Positions 1 to 11,027 of a DNA stretch of 64,000 nt are shown here, piece after piece. How positions within the stretch are numbered: position 1 is the stretch's first letter; each line of letters begins with the position of its first letter. Position numbers and translations under genes: made by a program. The notes under the pieces are model-generated. The model was given only the letters and a program-made list of their open reading frames with translations. It was not told the DNA's origin and searched no databases. This DNA is from Paralithodes platypus. Taxonomy: Eukaryota; Arthropoda; Malacostraca; Decapoda; Lithodidae. The DNA lies in assembly GCA_032716605.1 (NCBI GenBank), contig CM064495.1, positions 41,713,946-41,777,945 on the forward strand, in the 5' to 3' direction.

Positions 1-66
1 ACAATTATGAAGGGAAAGTTGAGGGTCAAGGGAAAAATGTGACGCTTTGGCTCCCAGTCTGCCAAG
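1..66 (-). repeat. Partial copy of a dispersed G+C-rich repeat
   Basis: The reverse complement of this stretch matches 52893-52960 closely, including the shared words GGGAGCCAAAGCGTCACATT and CTTTCCCTTCAT. It is cut by the window edge on one side and runs into a tetranucleotide array on the other. The family is unidentified; the fuller copy at 52839-53173 ends in a (CAA)n tail, so a retroposon is possible. Confidence 0.6.
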
Positions 67-132
67 TATGTATGTATGTATGTATGTATGTATGTATGTA
101 TGTATGTATGTATTTATGTATGTATGTATGCA
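63..132. repeat. (GTAT)n microsatellite
   Basis: About 17 units of GTAT with one substitution (GTATTTAT) near the right end. It abuts the dispersed repeat at the window edge. Confidence 0.95.
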
Positions 133-195
133 GTCACCCCCAATTAAATCTTTGAACTTATATAGCCAAGTTTTAATGCGAACATGTGGGACCTT

Positions 196-430
196 TTAAC
201 CCTCTCACGTTCTTGACGCAATTTTGAGCCTATTAGGGATACTTTAAAGACTTTGTTACCATCAGGGGTATTTAGAAACCTTTAGTTTAGTTACTTCAAC
301 CTCTGCAGTTGTCTTTGACTTAGCTGTGGGCAGAAAACTAATTTTGGAGAGGTAATTATAAGAGTGAGAGAACTCTATGTATTATTGCTAATCTGGCAAC
401 CTCTGCGTCATAAAAATGTGAAAGGGTTAA
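196..430 (+). mobile_element. TT-P MITE, copy 1 (piggyBac-like, TTAA-bounded)
   Basis: A 235-bp element starts TTAACCCTCTCACG and ends GTGAAAGGGTTAA, so the ends are inverted and both carry TTAA. Near-identical interiors occur at 4134-4352 (opposite orientation) and 27480-27712. TTAA target sites and termini starting CCC are hallmarks of piggyBac-type transposition. There is no coding capacity, so this is a non-autonomous element that would need a transposase in trans. The inner end (GCGTCATAAAAATG) is slightly degraded compared with copy 3. Confidence 0.8.
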
Positions 431-716
431 ACATTATATTGTCTCGTTTATGTTCTATACTGATTCAAATGGGTGTAACCTAATTGGTGCTGAAGACGGT
501 ACAGTGCACTACTAAGGGATAACAGTCTAGTAGCTCACATTGGCATGTATTTTCTGTAATTGTAGCAAAAATAACTCTCTTAAGTACTCATACATATAGC
601 TTGCATATCAAATATTGGCTTAATTATCTATTTTTTTTTTTTTATTTGCATACGTAATTTCTGCTCACAACTAGTAAGAAAAATAAAGACGAAGATACAA
701 AGAGAAACTTTGGATT
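431..716. other. No recognisable feature
   Basis: A+T-rich unique-looking sequence with a run of T at about 631-643. I see no coding signal, RNA gene or repeat structure here. Confidence 0.5.
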
Positions 717-750
717 ATGACTTTACCTTCACATACTTCGTATTTTTGGA

Positions 751-1460
<710 letters not shown>

Positions 1461-1542
1461 ATCGATTTAAGGACAATACACCCCAATCTTTACCACCAAA
1501 CACCCATACCAAGACAATTATTACGTACCCGTATAGTTAACT

Positions 1543-1906
1543 TTAAGGGGACCCACCTCTCTCTCTTTGGCTTGTATCCATTCGGCCCCATTCAGCCTAC
1601 TGTTTTAAGACGTTTACCCCCATCCAGGTGTCAACATTTTTCTGGCGAGCGGTAGCGAGCCAGCATATATATTTTGTTGTTTTGACAGCAAGCTAAATTT
1701 GTACATTTTTCGATAGAAAAATCTCTCCGGCGAAGCCGGATTTCTCCGTACAATGCTGGCTCGCTATCGCTCGCCAGGAAGTTATCGACACCTGGATGGG
1801 GATAAACGTCTTAAAACAGTTGGCTGAATGGGGCCGAATGGATACAAGCCAAAGAGAGAGGGAGAGAAAGATAACAAAAAAAAACAAGCCGGTGAACCCC
1901 CTTTAA
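1543..1906 (+). mobile_element. TT-B foldback MITE, copy 1
   Basis: A 364-bp element bounded by TTAA (TTTAAGGGG ... CCCCCTTTAAG). The two halves are long inverted repeats: the left arm, with CTTGTATCCATTCGGCCCC, GACGTTTACCCC and the GGCGAGCGGTAGCGAGCC block, is mirrored by the right arm. A central region carries the hairpins TTTTTCGATAGAAAAA and TCCGGCGAAGCCGGA. The core is shared with the TT-A family. No ORF of transposase type is present. Confidence 0.85.
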
Positions 1907-2072
1907 GAGAGAAACACTTACGATGCACAGTTTTAATGTTACCAATCCCATACTCGTTGACCAAGTATTTTGATGCAACTTAATAGTGCCTTACTAGTAA
2001 CTCAGTAGGTTCGACCGTTGATGGGTCTCAGCTTCCGAAAACACACCAATCGGTACTCTCCAAGTAAGGGTA

Positions 2073-2398
2073 TTAAGGGGAGATTGCCACTTAAGGGATG
2101 TTTTTCTTGACCCCCTTCTCCCTCATGTTTAGCCCCATTGTGTTTTATATTATAAGACTTTCGCCCCATTAGTTTAGCGATTTTAAGAACTTTCACCCCA
2201 TATTAAGACCTTTCGTGCTATTCAGGTGTCGATTTTATCCTGGCGAGCGATAGCGAGCCTGTAATTTAAGAGGAACCGGCCTTCGGCCGGGAAATTTTTC
2301 TACCGAAAAATGTACAAATTTATCTTGAAAGGGACTCAAGTGGGTATAATTTTAAGCTTGATGGAGGTCTAGGGAAGAAAGTAAATACCTCCACTTAA
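2073..2398 (+). mobile_element. TT-A MITE, copy 1
   Basis: TTAA-bounded 326-bp element with left end TTAAGGGGAGATTGCC and right end ATACCTCCACTTAA. The core has GGCGAGCGATAGCGAGCC, the hairpin CCGGCC-TTC-GGCCGG, and the AT hairpin ending GAAAAATGTACAAATTTA. This family is the commonest mobile element in the first 25 kb. There is no coding capacity. Confidence 0.85.
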
Positions 2399-2557
2399 GC
2401 TTTCACCATATCTGCAATATACGGCTGTTAACTCATTGAGGCCAAGGATATCATATCAAAATAACGTCCCCATAATACTAAACAAACAATGTCTCTAGAA
2501 CAGAATAGATATACTTGTCCTTTAAAGCCCGCCTCACTGATGACACCGCCTTTTGTG

Positions 2558-2584
2558 TACCCCCCCCCCCCCCCCCCCCCCCCC
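2558..2584. repeat. Poly-C run
   Basis: About 26 consecutive C residues interrupt otherwise mixed sequence. The length is prone to sequencing error. Confidence 0.9.
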
Positions 2585-2714
2585 ACCGGCCCAGGGATTA
2601 TATGAGCTTTATCGCAGGGGGGAAGGTGACATCTTTCTCATTCACAGAAGACCTGCATATCAAGATTCTAATGTCATGTTAATTTCTTTTGGTGAGAGGC
2701 ATTTTCATATATTT

Positions 2715-3219
2715 TTAAGGGGAGGTATTTAGTTTGTTCGCTAGACCTCCATCAAGGTTAACATTACAGCCCCTTTCAAGATAAATTTGTACATTTTTCG
2801 GTAGAAAAATTTCCCGGCCGAAGGCCGGTTCCTCTTAAATTACAGGCTCGCTATCGCTCGCCAGGAAAAAATCGACACCTATATGGCACGAAAAGTCTTA
2901 AGTGTGTTTCCTAGACTTCCATCAAGCTTGAATTACACCCCCTTGACCCCCTTTCAAGATAAATTTGTACATTTTTCGGTAGAAAAATGTCCCGGCCGAA
3001 GGCCGATTCCTCTTAAATTACAGGCTCGCTATCGCTCGCCAGGATAAAATCGACACCTAAATGGCACGAAGGGTCTTAAAATTGACAGAATGGGGCGGAA
3101 ATTCTTAAAAATCACCAAACTAATGGGGCAAACGTCTTAAAATCTCAAAAGCAATGGGGCTAAACATGAGGGAGAAAGGGGTCAAGAAAAAAGTCCCTCA
3201 AGTGGAAAGCTCCCCTTAA
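2715..3219 (-). mobile_element. Tandem pair of TT-A MITEs, first one truncated (copies 2a, 2b)
   Basis: On the minus strand the block starts at TTAAGGGGAGGTATTTAG and ends at GCTCCCCTTAA. Two successive cores occur: GGCTCGCTATCGCTCGCC lies near 2844 and again near 3024. The first copy stops near 2898, after GGCACGAAAAGTC, and the second begins at once with TTAAGTGTGTTTCCTAG. A second element therefore appears to have inserted into, or recombined with, the first and removed its far half. Confidence 0.8.
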
Positions 3220-3239
3220 TGAGTATAGAGACGTGTTTC

Positions 3240-3312
3240 CTAAGCTGTACCCAATCGTCTAATAGTGGTCAGAATGTAATGAAAAGCAGGTCACCGGGAC
3301 AGAAGGGGTTAA
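3240..3312. mobile_element. TT-C MITE, right-end fragment
   Basis: Contains CCAATCGTCTAATAGTGG and the terminus GACAGAAGGGGTTAA of the TT-C family; intact copies occur at 43219-43433 and 50012-50226. The terminal TTAA is also the left TTAA of the next TT-A element, so that element probably inserted at the TT-C boundary. Confidence 0.6.
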
Positions 3313-3644
3313 GGGGAGATCTCCACTGGAGGGATTTTTTTCTTGACTCCTTTCTCCCTCATGTTTAGCCCCATTGCTTTTCTAATTTTAAGACGTTCGC
3401 CCCATTATTTTGACGATTTTAAGAACCTTCGACCCATTTCTGTCAATTTTAAGACCTTTCGTGCCATTTAGGTGTCGATTTTATCCTGGCGAGCGACAGC
3501 GAGCCTGTAATATAAGAGGAACCGGCTTTCAGCCGGGAAATTTTTCTACCGAAAAATGTACAAATTTGTCTTGAAAGGGACTCAAGGGGATGTAATCTTA
3601 AGCTTGATGGATATCCAGAGACCAAACTAAAAACCTCCCCTTAA
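3309..3644 (+). mobile_element. TT-A MITE, copy 3
   Basis: TTAA-bounded 336-bp copy. Its core hairpin reads CCGGCT-TTC-AGCCGG. Compared with copy 1, both members of one base pair have changed (C:G to T:A), so pairing is kept. It belongs to the subtype found at 4769, 11121 and 14026. Confidence 0.85.
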
Positions 3645-3811
3645 CTCAAGTCCACTCACTGACTATTTGCCAGCTCTCGCTCTTCGCCGCAGTGTATAGT
3701 CTCTAAAGGACTCTGCCTGCCCTCTGTCCAAATGGATTTGTACCCTTTATATCATCAGCAGTCTGTCTAGTCACTGTTTATCGCAGGGTTTCAACAAAGT
3801 AGCCCCCATCC
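3645..3811. other. Spacer, no feature seen
   Basis: Unique-looking sequence between two TT-A copies. No ORF, repeat or RNA signal is recognised. Confidence 0.4.
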
Positions 3812-4137
3812 TTAAGGGGAGATTGCCACTTAAGGGATGTTTTTCTGGACCCCCTTCTTCCTCATGTTTAGCCCCATTGCTTTTGATATTATAAGACTTT
3901 CGCCCCATTAGTTTAGCGATTTTAAGAACTTTCACCCCATATTAAGACCTTTCGTGCCATTCAGGTGTCGATTTTATCCTGGCGAGCGATAGCGAGCCTG
4001 TAATTTAAGAGGAACCGGCCTTCGGCCGGGAAATTTTTCTACCGAAAAATGTACAAATTTATCTTGAAAGGGACTCAAGGGGGTGTAATTTTAAGCTTGA
4101 TGGAGGTCTAGGGAACAAAGTAAATACCTGCCCTTAA
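3812..4137 (+). mobile_element. TT-A MITE, copy 4
   Basis: TTAA-bounded copy very close to copy 1: same TTAAGGGGAGATTGCC left end and CCGGCC-TTC-GGCCGG hairpin. Its right terminal TTAA is shared with the adjoining TT-P element, and its terminal ~40 bp recur beyond that element at 4352-4392. Confidence 0.85.
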
Positions 4138-4352
4138 CCCTTTCATGCACATATGACGCAGAGGTTGCCAGATTAGCAATAAGAAATAGAGTTCTCTCAC
4201 TCTTATAATTACCTCTCCAAAATTAGTTTTCTGCCCACAGCTAACTCAAAGACAACTGCAGAGGTTGAAGTAACTAAACTAAAGGTTTCTAAATACCCCT
4301 GATGGTAACAAAGGCTTTAAAGTATCCCCAATAGGCTCAAAATCGCGTCATA
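4134..4352 (-). mobile_element. TT-P MITE, copy 2, lacking one terminus
   Basis: Starts TTAACCCTTTCATGCACATATGACGC and runs in the opposite orientation to copy 1, through the shared interior to AATCGCGTCATAT. The expected final TTAA end is absent. In its place lies a second copy of the last ~40 bp of TT-A copy 4. Confidence 0.8.
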
Positions 4353-4392
4353 TGATGGAGGTCTAGGGAACAAAGTAAATACCTGCCCTTAA
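4352..4392 (+). repeat. Duplicate of TT-A right end
   Basis: GATGGAGGTCTAGGGAACAA and the following CTGCCCTTAA repeat 4097-4137 at the other side of the TT-P element. This places a ~40-bp direct repeat around TT-P copy 2, far longer than a TTAA duplication. Confidence 0.85.
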
Positions 4393-4768
4393 TGGTATCA
4401 CTACTACCGGACCAAGAACCGTCCTCCACAATAAGGACACACACTGAGAAACAAAGTAGGCAGAAAAGACCTCACCACCTCAATTAACCTGTGTTAGAGC
4501 TGGGAGGCAGGTAGAGTAGGACCCGAGGAAGACACCCCACCCCCTCACCCCCCACCCCCACCACCACCACCACCACCGCCACCGTCATTAGCGAGCTATG
4601 ACCACCGTCCCTCGCACATAATGACACTCACACACGGACCTCGACAACTTACAACCCGTACTCGGCTCTTTAGTTTCTACAGTCAGGGTCAAAAGTCATG
4701 CACGAAGGATCTAGCAATCGAAGGAGTAGTGTCGATCTCAATTAACCATTTGACTTACACAGATTATT
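4393..4768. other. Spacer with short (CCA)n
   Basis: Mostly unique-looking DNA with a C-rich stretch and (CCA)n at about 4540-4585. No gene is recognised. Confidence 0.5.
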
Positions 4769-5106
4769 TTTAAGGGGGGATCTCCACTTGAGGGACTTTT
4801 TTCTTGACCCCTTTCTCCCTCATGTTTAGTCCCATTGATTTTTCTAAGTTTAAGACGTTCGCCCCATTATTTTGACGATTTTAAGAACTTTTAACCAATT
4901 TCTGTCAATGTTAAGACCTTTCGTGCAATTTAGGTGTCGATTTTATCCTGGCGAGCGATAGCGAGCCTGTAATTTAAGAGGAACTGGCTTTCAGCCGGGA
5001 AATTTTTCTACCGAAAAATGTACAAATGTATCTTGAAAGGGGTTCAAGGGGGTGTAATCTTAAGCTTGATGGATATCTAGAGACCAAACTAAAAACCTCC
5101 CCTTAA
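4769..5106 (+). mobile_element. TT-A MITE, copy 5
   Basis: TTAA-bounded 338-bp copy. The hairpin reads CTGGCT-TTC-AGCCGG, the T:A subtype with one further G:T wobble. The right end is AACCTCCCCTTAA. Confidence 0.85.
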
Positions 5107-5320
5107 AAGATGTGTTGACAACAAGATTTACATCACACTACAAGAAAATCCAAAGTTGAATTTGAGGAAAAGTTACATAACTAATGGCCTTGACTATACA
5201 ACTGCATAAAGATGATGTCGTAACACCGAGCTAATACGATTATCCAATAAACATTCAAACATTTCCTGACTGGCTTATGCTCTCTATGCGTCATCCTGTG
5301 GCGGAGTTATTCAATTAGTA

Positions 5321-6260
5321 AGTACACTAATTATGGAAGTGACTGTCCTTTTGGGTGTACACTAATTATGGAAGTGACTGTCCTTTTGGGTGTACACTAA
5401 TTATGGAAGTGACTGTCCTTTTGGGTGTACACTAATTATGGAAGTGACTGTCCTTTTGGGTGTACACTAATTATGGAAGTGACTGTCCTTTTGGGTGTAC
5501 ACTAATTATGGAAGTGACTGTCCTTTTGGGTGTACACTAATTATGGAAGTGACTGTCCTTTTGGGTGTACACTAATTATGGAAGTGACTGTCCTTTGGGT
5601 GTACACTAATTATGGAAGTGACTGTCCTTTTGGGTGTACACTAATTATGGAAGTGACTGTCCTTTTAGGTGTACACTAATTATGGAAGTGACTGTCCTTT
5701 TGGGTGTACACTAATTATGGAAGTGAATATCCTTTTGGGTGTACACTAATTATGGAAGTGACTGTCCTTTTGGGTGTACACTAATTATGGAAGTGACTGG
5801 CCTTTTGGGTGTACACTAATTATGGAAGTGACTGTCCTTTTGGGTGTACACTAATTATGGAAGTGACTGTCCTTTTGGGTGTACACTAATTATGGAAGTG
5901 ACTGTCCTTTTGGGTGTACACTAATTATGGAAGTGAATATCCTTTTGGGTGTACACTAATTATGGAAGTGACTGTCCTTTTGGGTGTACACTAATTATGG
6001 AAGTGAATATCCTTTTGGGTGTACACTAATTATGGAAGTGACTGGCCTTTTGGGTGTACACTAATTATGGAAGTGACTGTCCTTTTGGTGTACACTAATT
6101 ATGGAAGTGACTATCCTTTTGGGTGTACACTAATTATGGAAGTGACTGTCCTTTTGGGTGTACACTAATTATGGAAGTGACTATCCTTTTGGGTGTACAC
6201 TAATTATGGAAGTGACTGTCCTTTTGGGTGTACACTAATTATGGAAGTGACTGGCCTTTT
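5321..6260. repeat. 35-bp minisatellite, ~27 units
   Basis: Head-to-tail 35-bp units starting GTGTACACTAATTATGGAAG. Most units are identical; variants change GACTGTCC to GAATATCC, GACTGGCC or GACTATCC, and two units lose a base. Low divergence indicates recent amplification or ongoing homogenisation. Confidence 0.97.
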
Positions 6261-6519
6261 CCACATTTACATAATTCCTTTAACATCCGGCAGAAATGCC
6301 TACAATAAAGAACGAAAGAGAGATAATGATAATGCAATAGTAATACTTGTTTGACCATATGGTCAACCTATTTTCAATGCTATAATTGTGCTTCAACTTT
6401 TCCATTCACTCAATTTATACTGGAAATGACCTCACAAACACACATACCAATAATCTAATATTATATGCTATATTTTATCCATTTACTATAAGTGATGTAG
6501 ATAAATGCTACACAAGAAT

Positions 6520-7064
6520 GTAATAATAGAATGTAATGAAGTGCGGGAGAGGGTGCAACGGAGGAAGAGGGTTGTAGGAACGCTGAAAGCAGTAACAAGA
6601 AATAGGGTGGTCTGCATGGAAGTAAAGCAGTCCTTGCATGACAGTGTGGTAATCCCGACATTGACTTACGGGAGCGAAGACTCAAACCAAGAGTGAGAGG
6701 GGTGGAAATTAGAAACAGAAGAAAGTGCATGCAGAGTTACATGGAGGGATAGACAGACCAATGAGGAAGTACGAGAGTGGTGTGCTGTGGATGTAGATGA
6801 GCTGGAAAGTGTGAACAGGAACACCTTGACATGGTTCGGCCATGTGGAACGTATGGGAAGCGAGAGAATGACTAAGAGAGTGTACGAGAGTGAGGTGGAA
6901 GGACAGAGAGGGAGAGGTGGAAGGATGGAGTTAAAAAGTATATAAGTGAAGGTGGTGCTGGTTGGAAGGAGGGGCATCGACTGACTGGGGACAGAGGTGC
7001 ATGGGGGCGTTTCGTTCGTGGCCACCCCTTCGAGGATCAGGGTGTCCGGCAATAGATAGATAGA
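6520..7064 (+). pseudogene. RTE-like non-LTR retrotransposon, 3' end remnant
   Basis: Plus-strand frames encode the region downstream of a LINE reverse transcriptase: RRKRVVGTLKAVTRNR, then MEVKQSLHDSVVIPTLTYGSE, and in another frame TLTWFGHVERMGSERMTKRV. These patterns (KRGLHDSVVVPTLTYGSE, WFGHVERM) are familiar from the C-terminal part of RTE-type LINE proteins. The frame breaks after about 6690 and again near 6940, so this is a dead copy. The 3' end is marked by TTCGTTCGTGGCCACCCC and a short (TAGA)n tail at 7049-7064, as expected for a LINE ending in a microsatellite. The RT catalytic domain is missing (5' truncation). Family assignment rests on recognition, not a search. Confidence 0.75.
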
Positions 7065-7460
7065 TAAAACTCGAGTCTGCCAAGTGTTTTGCCTGCGCCT
7101 GTGGTTGGTCGGCCTGGGGGGAAGGTATCACCACAAAGTCAGTGATTGCGTGTAATCTCTTAGCTTTACACTTGTTGTATTTAGCTTCAGGCTGATATTG
7201 GCAACACAAAGACATGGTTTGCTCTGCTCACCTTGTAGGAACTTGGTTATTCGATTTATTTTAAAGTGTGTTTAGTATTTTTATATTTATTTGCCTACTT
7301 GTCATATTTTGTTAAATCATCGTTCAGAGTGAGATATACAACCATGTTCCTTTACACACCCTATTCAACATCTGACAGACATTAATACAGCATACAGTGA
7401 GCCAAACATAATGACAGCGGCGACACAACTTATGTGGCCAACCGTACTCAAAGTGTTAAA
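7065..7460. other. No recognisable feature
   Basis: Unique-looking sequence after the LINE tail. I see no supported gene, RNA or repeat. Confidence 0.4.
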
Positions 7461-7515
7461 AACCTTATGTTATTATTATTATTATTAAAACAATATGAAA
7501 GTGGGGATTGGGCCT

Positions 7516-7642
<127 letters not shown>

Positions 7643-7786
7643 CTTATGAATGGGTAAACATAATTATATACTCAGACGATGCTGCCTGCAAAGTGTTGTT
7701 CACGGTAGCCCGGCAAATAGTATAAGTAGCCCAAACCTACCATAACAAACCACAAGCAACATTTGTTAACATTTTCCTTATGACGT

Positions 7787-7882
7787 ACACACACACACAC
7801 ACACATACACACACAGACCACACATGCACACCAAACACAAGCACCACACACACACACATTCAAACACACACACACACATTAA
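7787..7882. repeat. (CA)n-rich tract
   Basis: Imperfect CA dinucleotide repeat with interspersed CACACCA words. Non-coding. Confidence 0.85.
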
Positions 7883-8054
7883 AAAATAGCAGGATAGGTG
7901 ACATTCTAAGGATAGGTTAGGAATGGATAAGTAAGGTTAGGATACAAGTTAGGTTTGAGTATGAGCAGATGGATTGGAATACGATACGCTAGTTTTTAAT
8001 TATAGGCTAAGACATACTGTGAGTGTGAGTAATAAACAGTGCAGTCAAGAAAAT

Positions 8055-8766
8055 TGATGAACCCCTGAGGAAGTAGCCCGGAGTATAAGTGACCTACCCC
8101 AACAAACCCCAAACCTCACAAGTACTAACATTTTCCCTATGAGACATGCTTCCAGGGGTTCTGCAGGGGAGAGTCATATATAAAGCGTTTAAGTATAAGT
8201 GTAAGTATAAGTTTAAGTATAAGTGACCTACCCACAACAAACCCCAAGCCTCACAAGTACTAACATTTTCCCTATGAGACATGCTTCCAGGGGTTCTGCA
8301 AGGGAAAGTCATATATAAAGCGTATAAGTATAAGTATAAGTATAAGTATAAGTTTAAGTATAAGTAACCTATCCACAACATACCCCAAGCCTCACAAGTA
8401 CTAACATTTTCCCTATGAGACATACTTCCAGGGGTTCTGCAAGGGAAAGTCATATATAAAGCGTTTAAGTATAAGTATAAGTATAAGTTTAAGTATCAGT
8501 TTAAGTATAAGTGACCTACCCCCAACATACCCCAAGCCTCACAAGTACTAACATTTTTCCCTATGAGACATGCTTCCAGGGGTTCTGCAAGGGAGAGTCA
8601 TATATAAAGCGTTTAAGTATAAGTATAAGTATAAGTTTAAGTATAAGTTTAAGTATAAGTAACCTACCCACAACATACCCCAAGCCTCACAAGTACTAAC
8701 ATTTTCCCTATGAGACATACTTCCAGGGGTTCTGCAAGGGAGAGTCATATACTGTACATAAAGCGG
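8055..8766. repeat. Minisatellite, ~120-150-bp units with internal TAAGTA repeats
   Basis: Five to six head-to-tail units contain CCTCACAAGTACTAACATTT, CATGCTTCCAGGGGTTCTGC and AGTCATATATAAAGCG, followed by a variable run of (AAGTAT)n. Unit length varies through this internal hexanucleotide run. The GTCATATA...AAAGCG phrase also ends at the next MITE, and AAAGCGTTT recurs at 9161, so TT-B copy 2 sits at or inside this array. Confidence 0.9.
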
Positions 8767-9148
8767 TTAAGGGACCCCATCTCGCTTTTTTTCTCTTTCT
8801 TTCCCTCTCTCTTTGGCTTGTATCCATTCGGCCCCATTCAGCCTACTGTTTTAAGACGCTTACCCCCATCCAGGTGTCAATATTTTCCTGGCGAGCGGTA
8901 GCGAGCCAGCATATATATATTTTTGTTTTGACAGCAAGCTAAATTTGTACATTTTTCGATAGAAAAATTTCTCCAGCGAAGCCGGATTTCTCCATACAAA
9001 GCTGGCTCGCTATCGCTCGCCAGGAAGAAATCGACACCTGGATGGGGATAAACGTCTTAAAACAGTTGGGTGAATGGGGCCGAATGGATACAAGCCAGGG
9101 AAAGAGAGAAAAGGAGAGAAAGATAAAAAAGCCAGTGACTCCCCTTAA
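8767..9148 (+). mobile_element. TT-B foldback MITE, copy 2
   Basis: TTAA-bounded 382-bp element (GCGGTTAAGGGACCCC ... CTCCCCTTAAG). It has long inverted arms as in copy 1, mirrored at CTTGTATCCATTCGGCCCC and GGGGCCGAATGGATACAAG. It interrupts the TAAGTA satellite: AAAGCG-type sequence lies on the left and TATAAGTATATAAAGCG on the right. Confidence 0.85.
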
Positions 9149-9189
9149 GTATAAGTATATAAAGCGTTTGGTCTATTTCACCAGGAGGA

Positions 9190-10434
9190 GTTATTAAGGG
9201 CGGGATGGGCGTATTTATTAATGGCGGGATGGGCGTATTTATTAATGGCGGGATGGGCGTATTTATTAAGGGGGGGATGGCGTATTTATTAAGGGGGGGA
9301 TGGCGTATTTATTAGGGGGGGAGGGGTGTATTTATTAGGGGGGGATGGGCGTATTTATTAAGGGGGGATGGGCGTATTTATTAAGGGGGGATGGGCGTAT
9401 TTATTAAGGGGGGATGGGCGTATTTATTAAGGGGGGGTGGGCGTATTAATTTAGGGGAGGGATGGGCGTATTTATTTAGGGGGGGGGGATGGGCGTATTT
9501 ATTAAGGGGGGGATGGGCGTATTTATTAAGGGGGGGTGGGCGTATTTATTAAGGGGGGATGGGCGTATTTTTAAGGGGGGGGTGGGCGTATTTATTAAGG
9601 GGGGAGGGGTGTATTTATTAAGGGGGGATGGGCGTATTTATTAAGGGGGGGATGGGCGTGTTTTTTAAGGGGGGGATGGGCGTATTTATTAAGGGGGAAT
9701 GGGCGTATTTATTAAGGGGGGATAGGCGTATTTATTAAGGGGGGGATGGGCGTATTTATTAAGGGGGGATGGGCGTATTTATTAAGGGGGGATGGGCATA
9801 TTTATTAAGGCGGGGAGGGCGTATTTATTAAGGGGGGAGGGGCGTATTTATTAAGGGGGTGGGCGTATTTATTAAGGGGGTTGGGCGTATTTATTAAGGG
9901 GGGATGGGCGTATTTATTAAGGGGGGATGGGCGTATTTATTAAGGGTGGGATGGGCGTATTTATTAAGGGGGGGATGGGCGTATTTATTAAGGGGGGATG
10001 GGCGTATTTATTAAGGGGGGATGGGAGGATTTATTAAGGGGGGATGGGCGTATTTATTAAGGGGGGGATGGGCGTATTTATTAAGGGGGAGATGGGCGTA
10101 TTTATTAAGGGGGGAATGGGCGTATTTATTAAGGGAGAGATGGGCGTATTTTATAAGGGGGGGATGGGCGTATTTATTAATATTTATTAAGGGGGGGATG
10201 GGCGTATTTATTAAGGGGGGGATGATGGGCGTATTTATTAAGGGGGGTGGGCGTATTTATTAAGGGGGGGGGGGGGGATGGGCGTATTTATTAAGGGGGC
10301 GATGGGCGTATTGATTAAGGGGGGGGATGGGAGGAGTTATTAAGGGGGGGATGGGCGTATTTATTAAGGGGGGGATGGGCGTATTTATTAAGGGGGGGAT
10401 GGGCGTATTTATTAAGGGGGGATGGGCGTATTTA
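9190..10434. repeat. ~22-23-bp G-rich minisatellite, ~55 units
   Basis: Units read GGGATGGGCGTATTTATTAA, with a G-run of 4-14 bases that varies from unit to unit. The plus strand presents one G-run per unit for over 1.2 kb, which could support G-quadruplex formation. The short Gly/Trp-rich frame at 10021 is repeat-derived. Confidence 0.95.
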
Positions 10435-10470
10435 TTTGCTCATTTATGTAGTTTTTTATTATTTTCCTAG

Positions 10471-10832
10471 TTTCCTCCCTAGACCTCCATCAAGCTTTAA
10501 GGGGAGATTTCCACTTGAGGGACTTTTTTCTTGACCCCTTTCTCCCTCATGTCTAGCCCCATTGCTTTTGAGATTTTAAGACGTTTGCCCCATTAGTTTG
10601 GTGATTTTTAAGAATTTCCGCCCCATTCTGTCAATTTTAAGACCTTTCGTGCCATTTAGGTGTCGATTTTATCAAGGCGAGCGATAGCGAGCCTGTAATT
10701 TAAGAGTAATCGGCCTTTGGCCGGGACATTTTTCTACCGAAAAATGTACAAATTTATCTTGAAAGGGGGTCAAGGGGGTGAAATTTTAAGATTGCTGGAG
10801 GAGTAGGAAACAAACTAGAAACCTCCCCTTAA
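10471..10832 (+). mobile_element. TT-A MITE, copy 6, with adjoining inverted end fragment
   Basis: The element proper is 10497-10832, TTAA at both ends. Immediately before it, TCCTCCCTAGACCTCCATCA (10475-10494) is an inverted fragment of the opposite TT-A end. The hairpin reads TCGGCC-TTT-GGCCGG. The core block reads AAGGCGAGCGATAGCGAGCC. Confidence 0.8.
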
Positions 10833-10849
10833 CACACAATAATAACCCA

Positions 10850-11003
10850 AGACCCTCCTTCAAGATGACTTTGTACATTTTTCGATAGAATAATTTCCCG
10901 ACCGAAAGGTCTTAAAATCGCCAAACTGATGGGCCGAACGTCTTAAAATCTGAAAACTAAAGGGGCTAAGGGAGAAGGGTGTCCCGAAAAAACGACCATC
11001 TCA
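10850..11003 (-). mobile_element. TT-A-related fragment, internally deleted
   Basis: CCCTCCTTCAAGATGACTTTGTACATTTTTCGATAGA and the distal AATCGCCAAACTGATGGGCC region of TT-A are present in minus orientation, but the hairpin and GGCGAGCG core are deleted. It resembles the subtype at 11819-12115. Confidence 0.65.
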
Positions 11004-11027
11004 ATATCCTGGATTATTTAACCTCTT

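Noticed and set aside
5321..6260. CRISPR-like array
   Set aside because: Units are contiguous 35-bp tandem repeats without unique spacers, in a eukaryotic context. The same applies to the 19-, 24-, 26-, 30- and 45-bp arrays.
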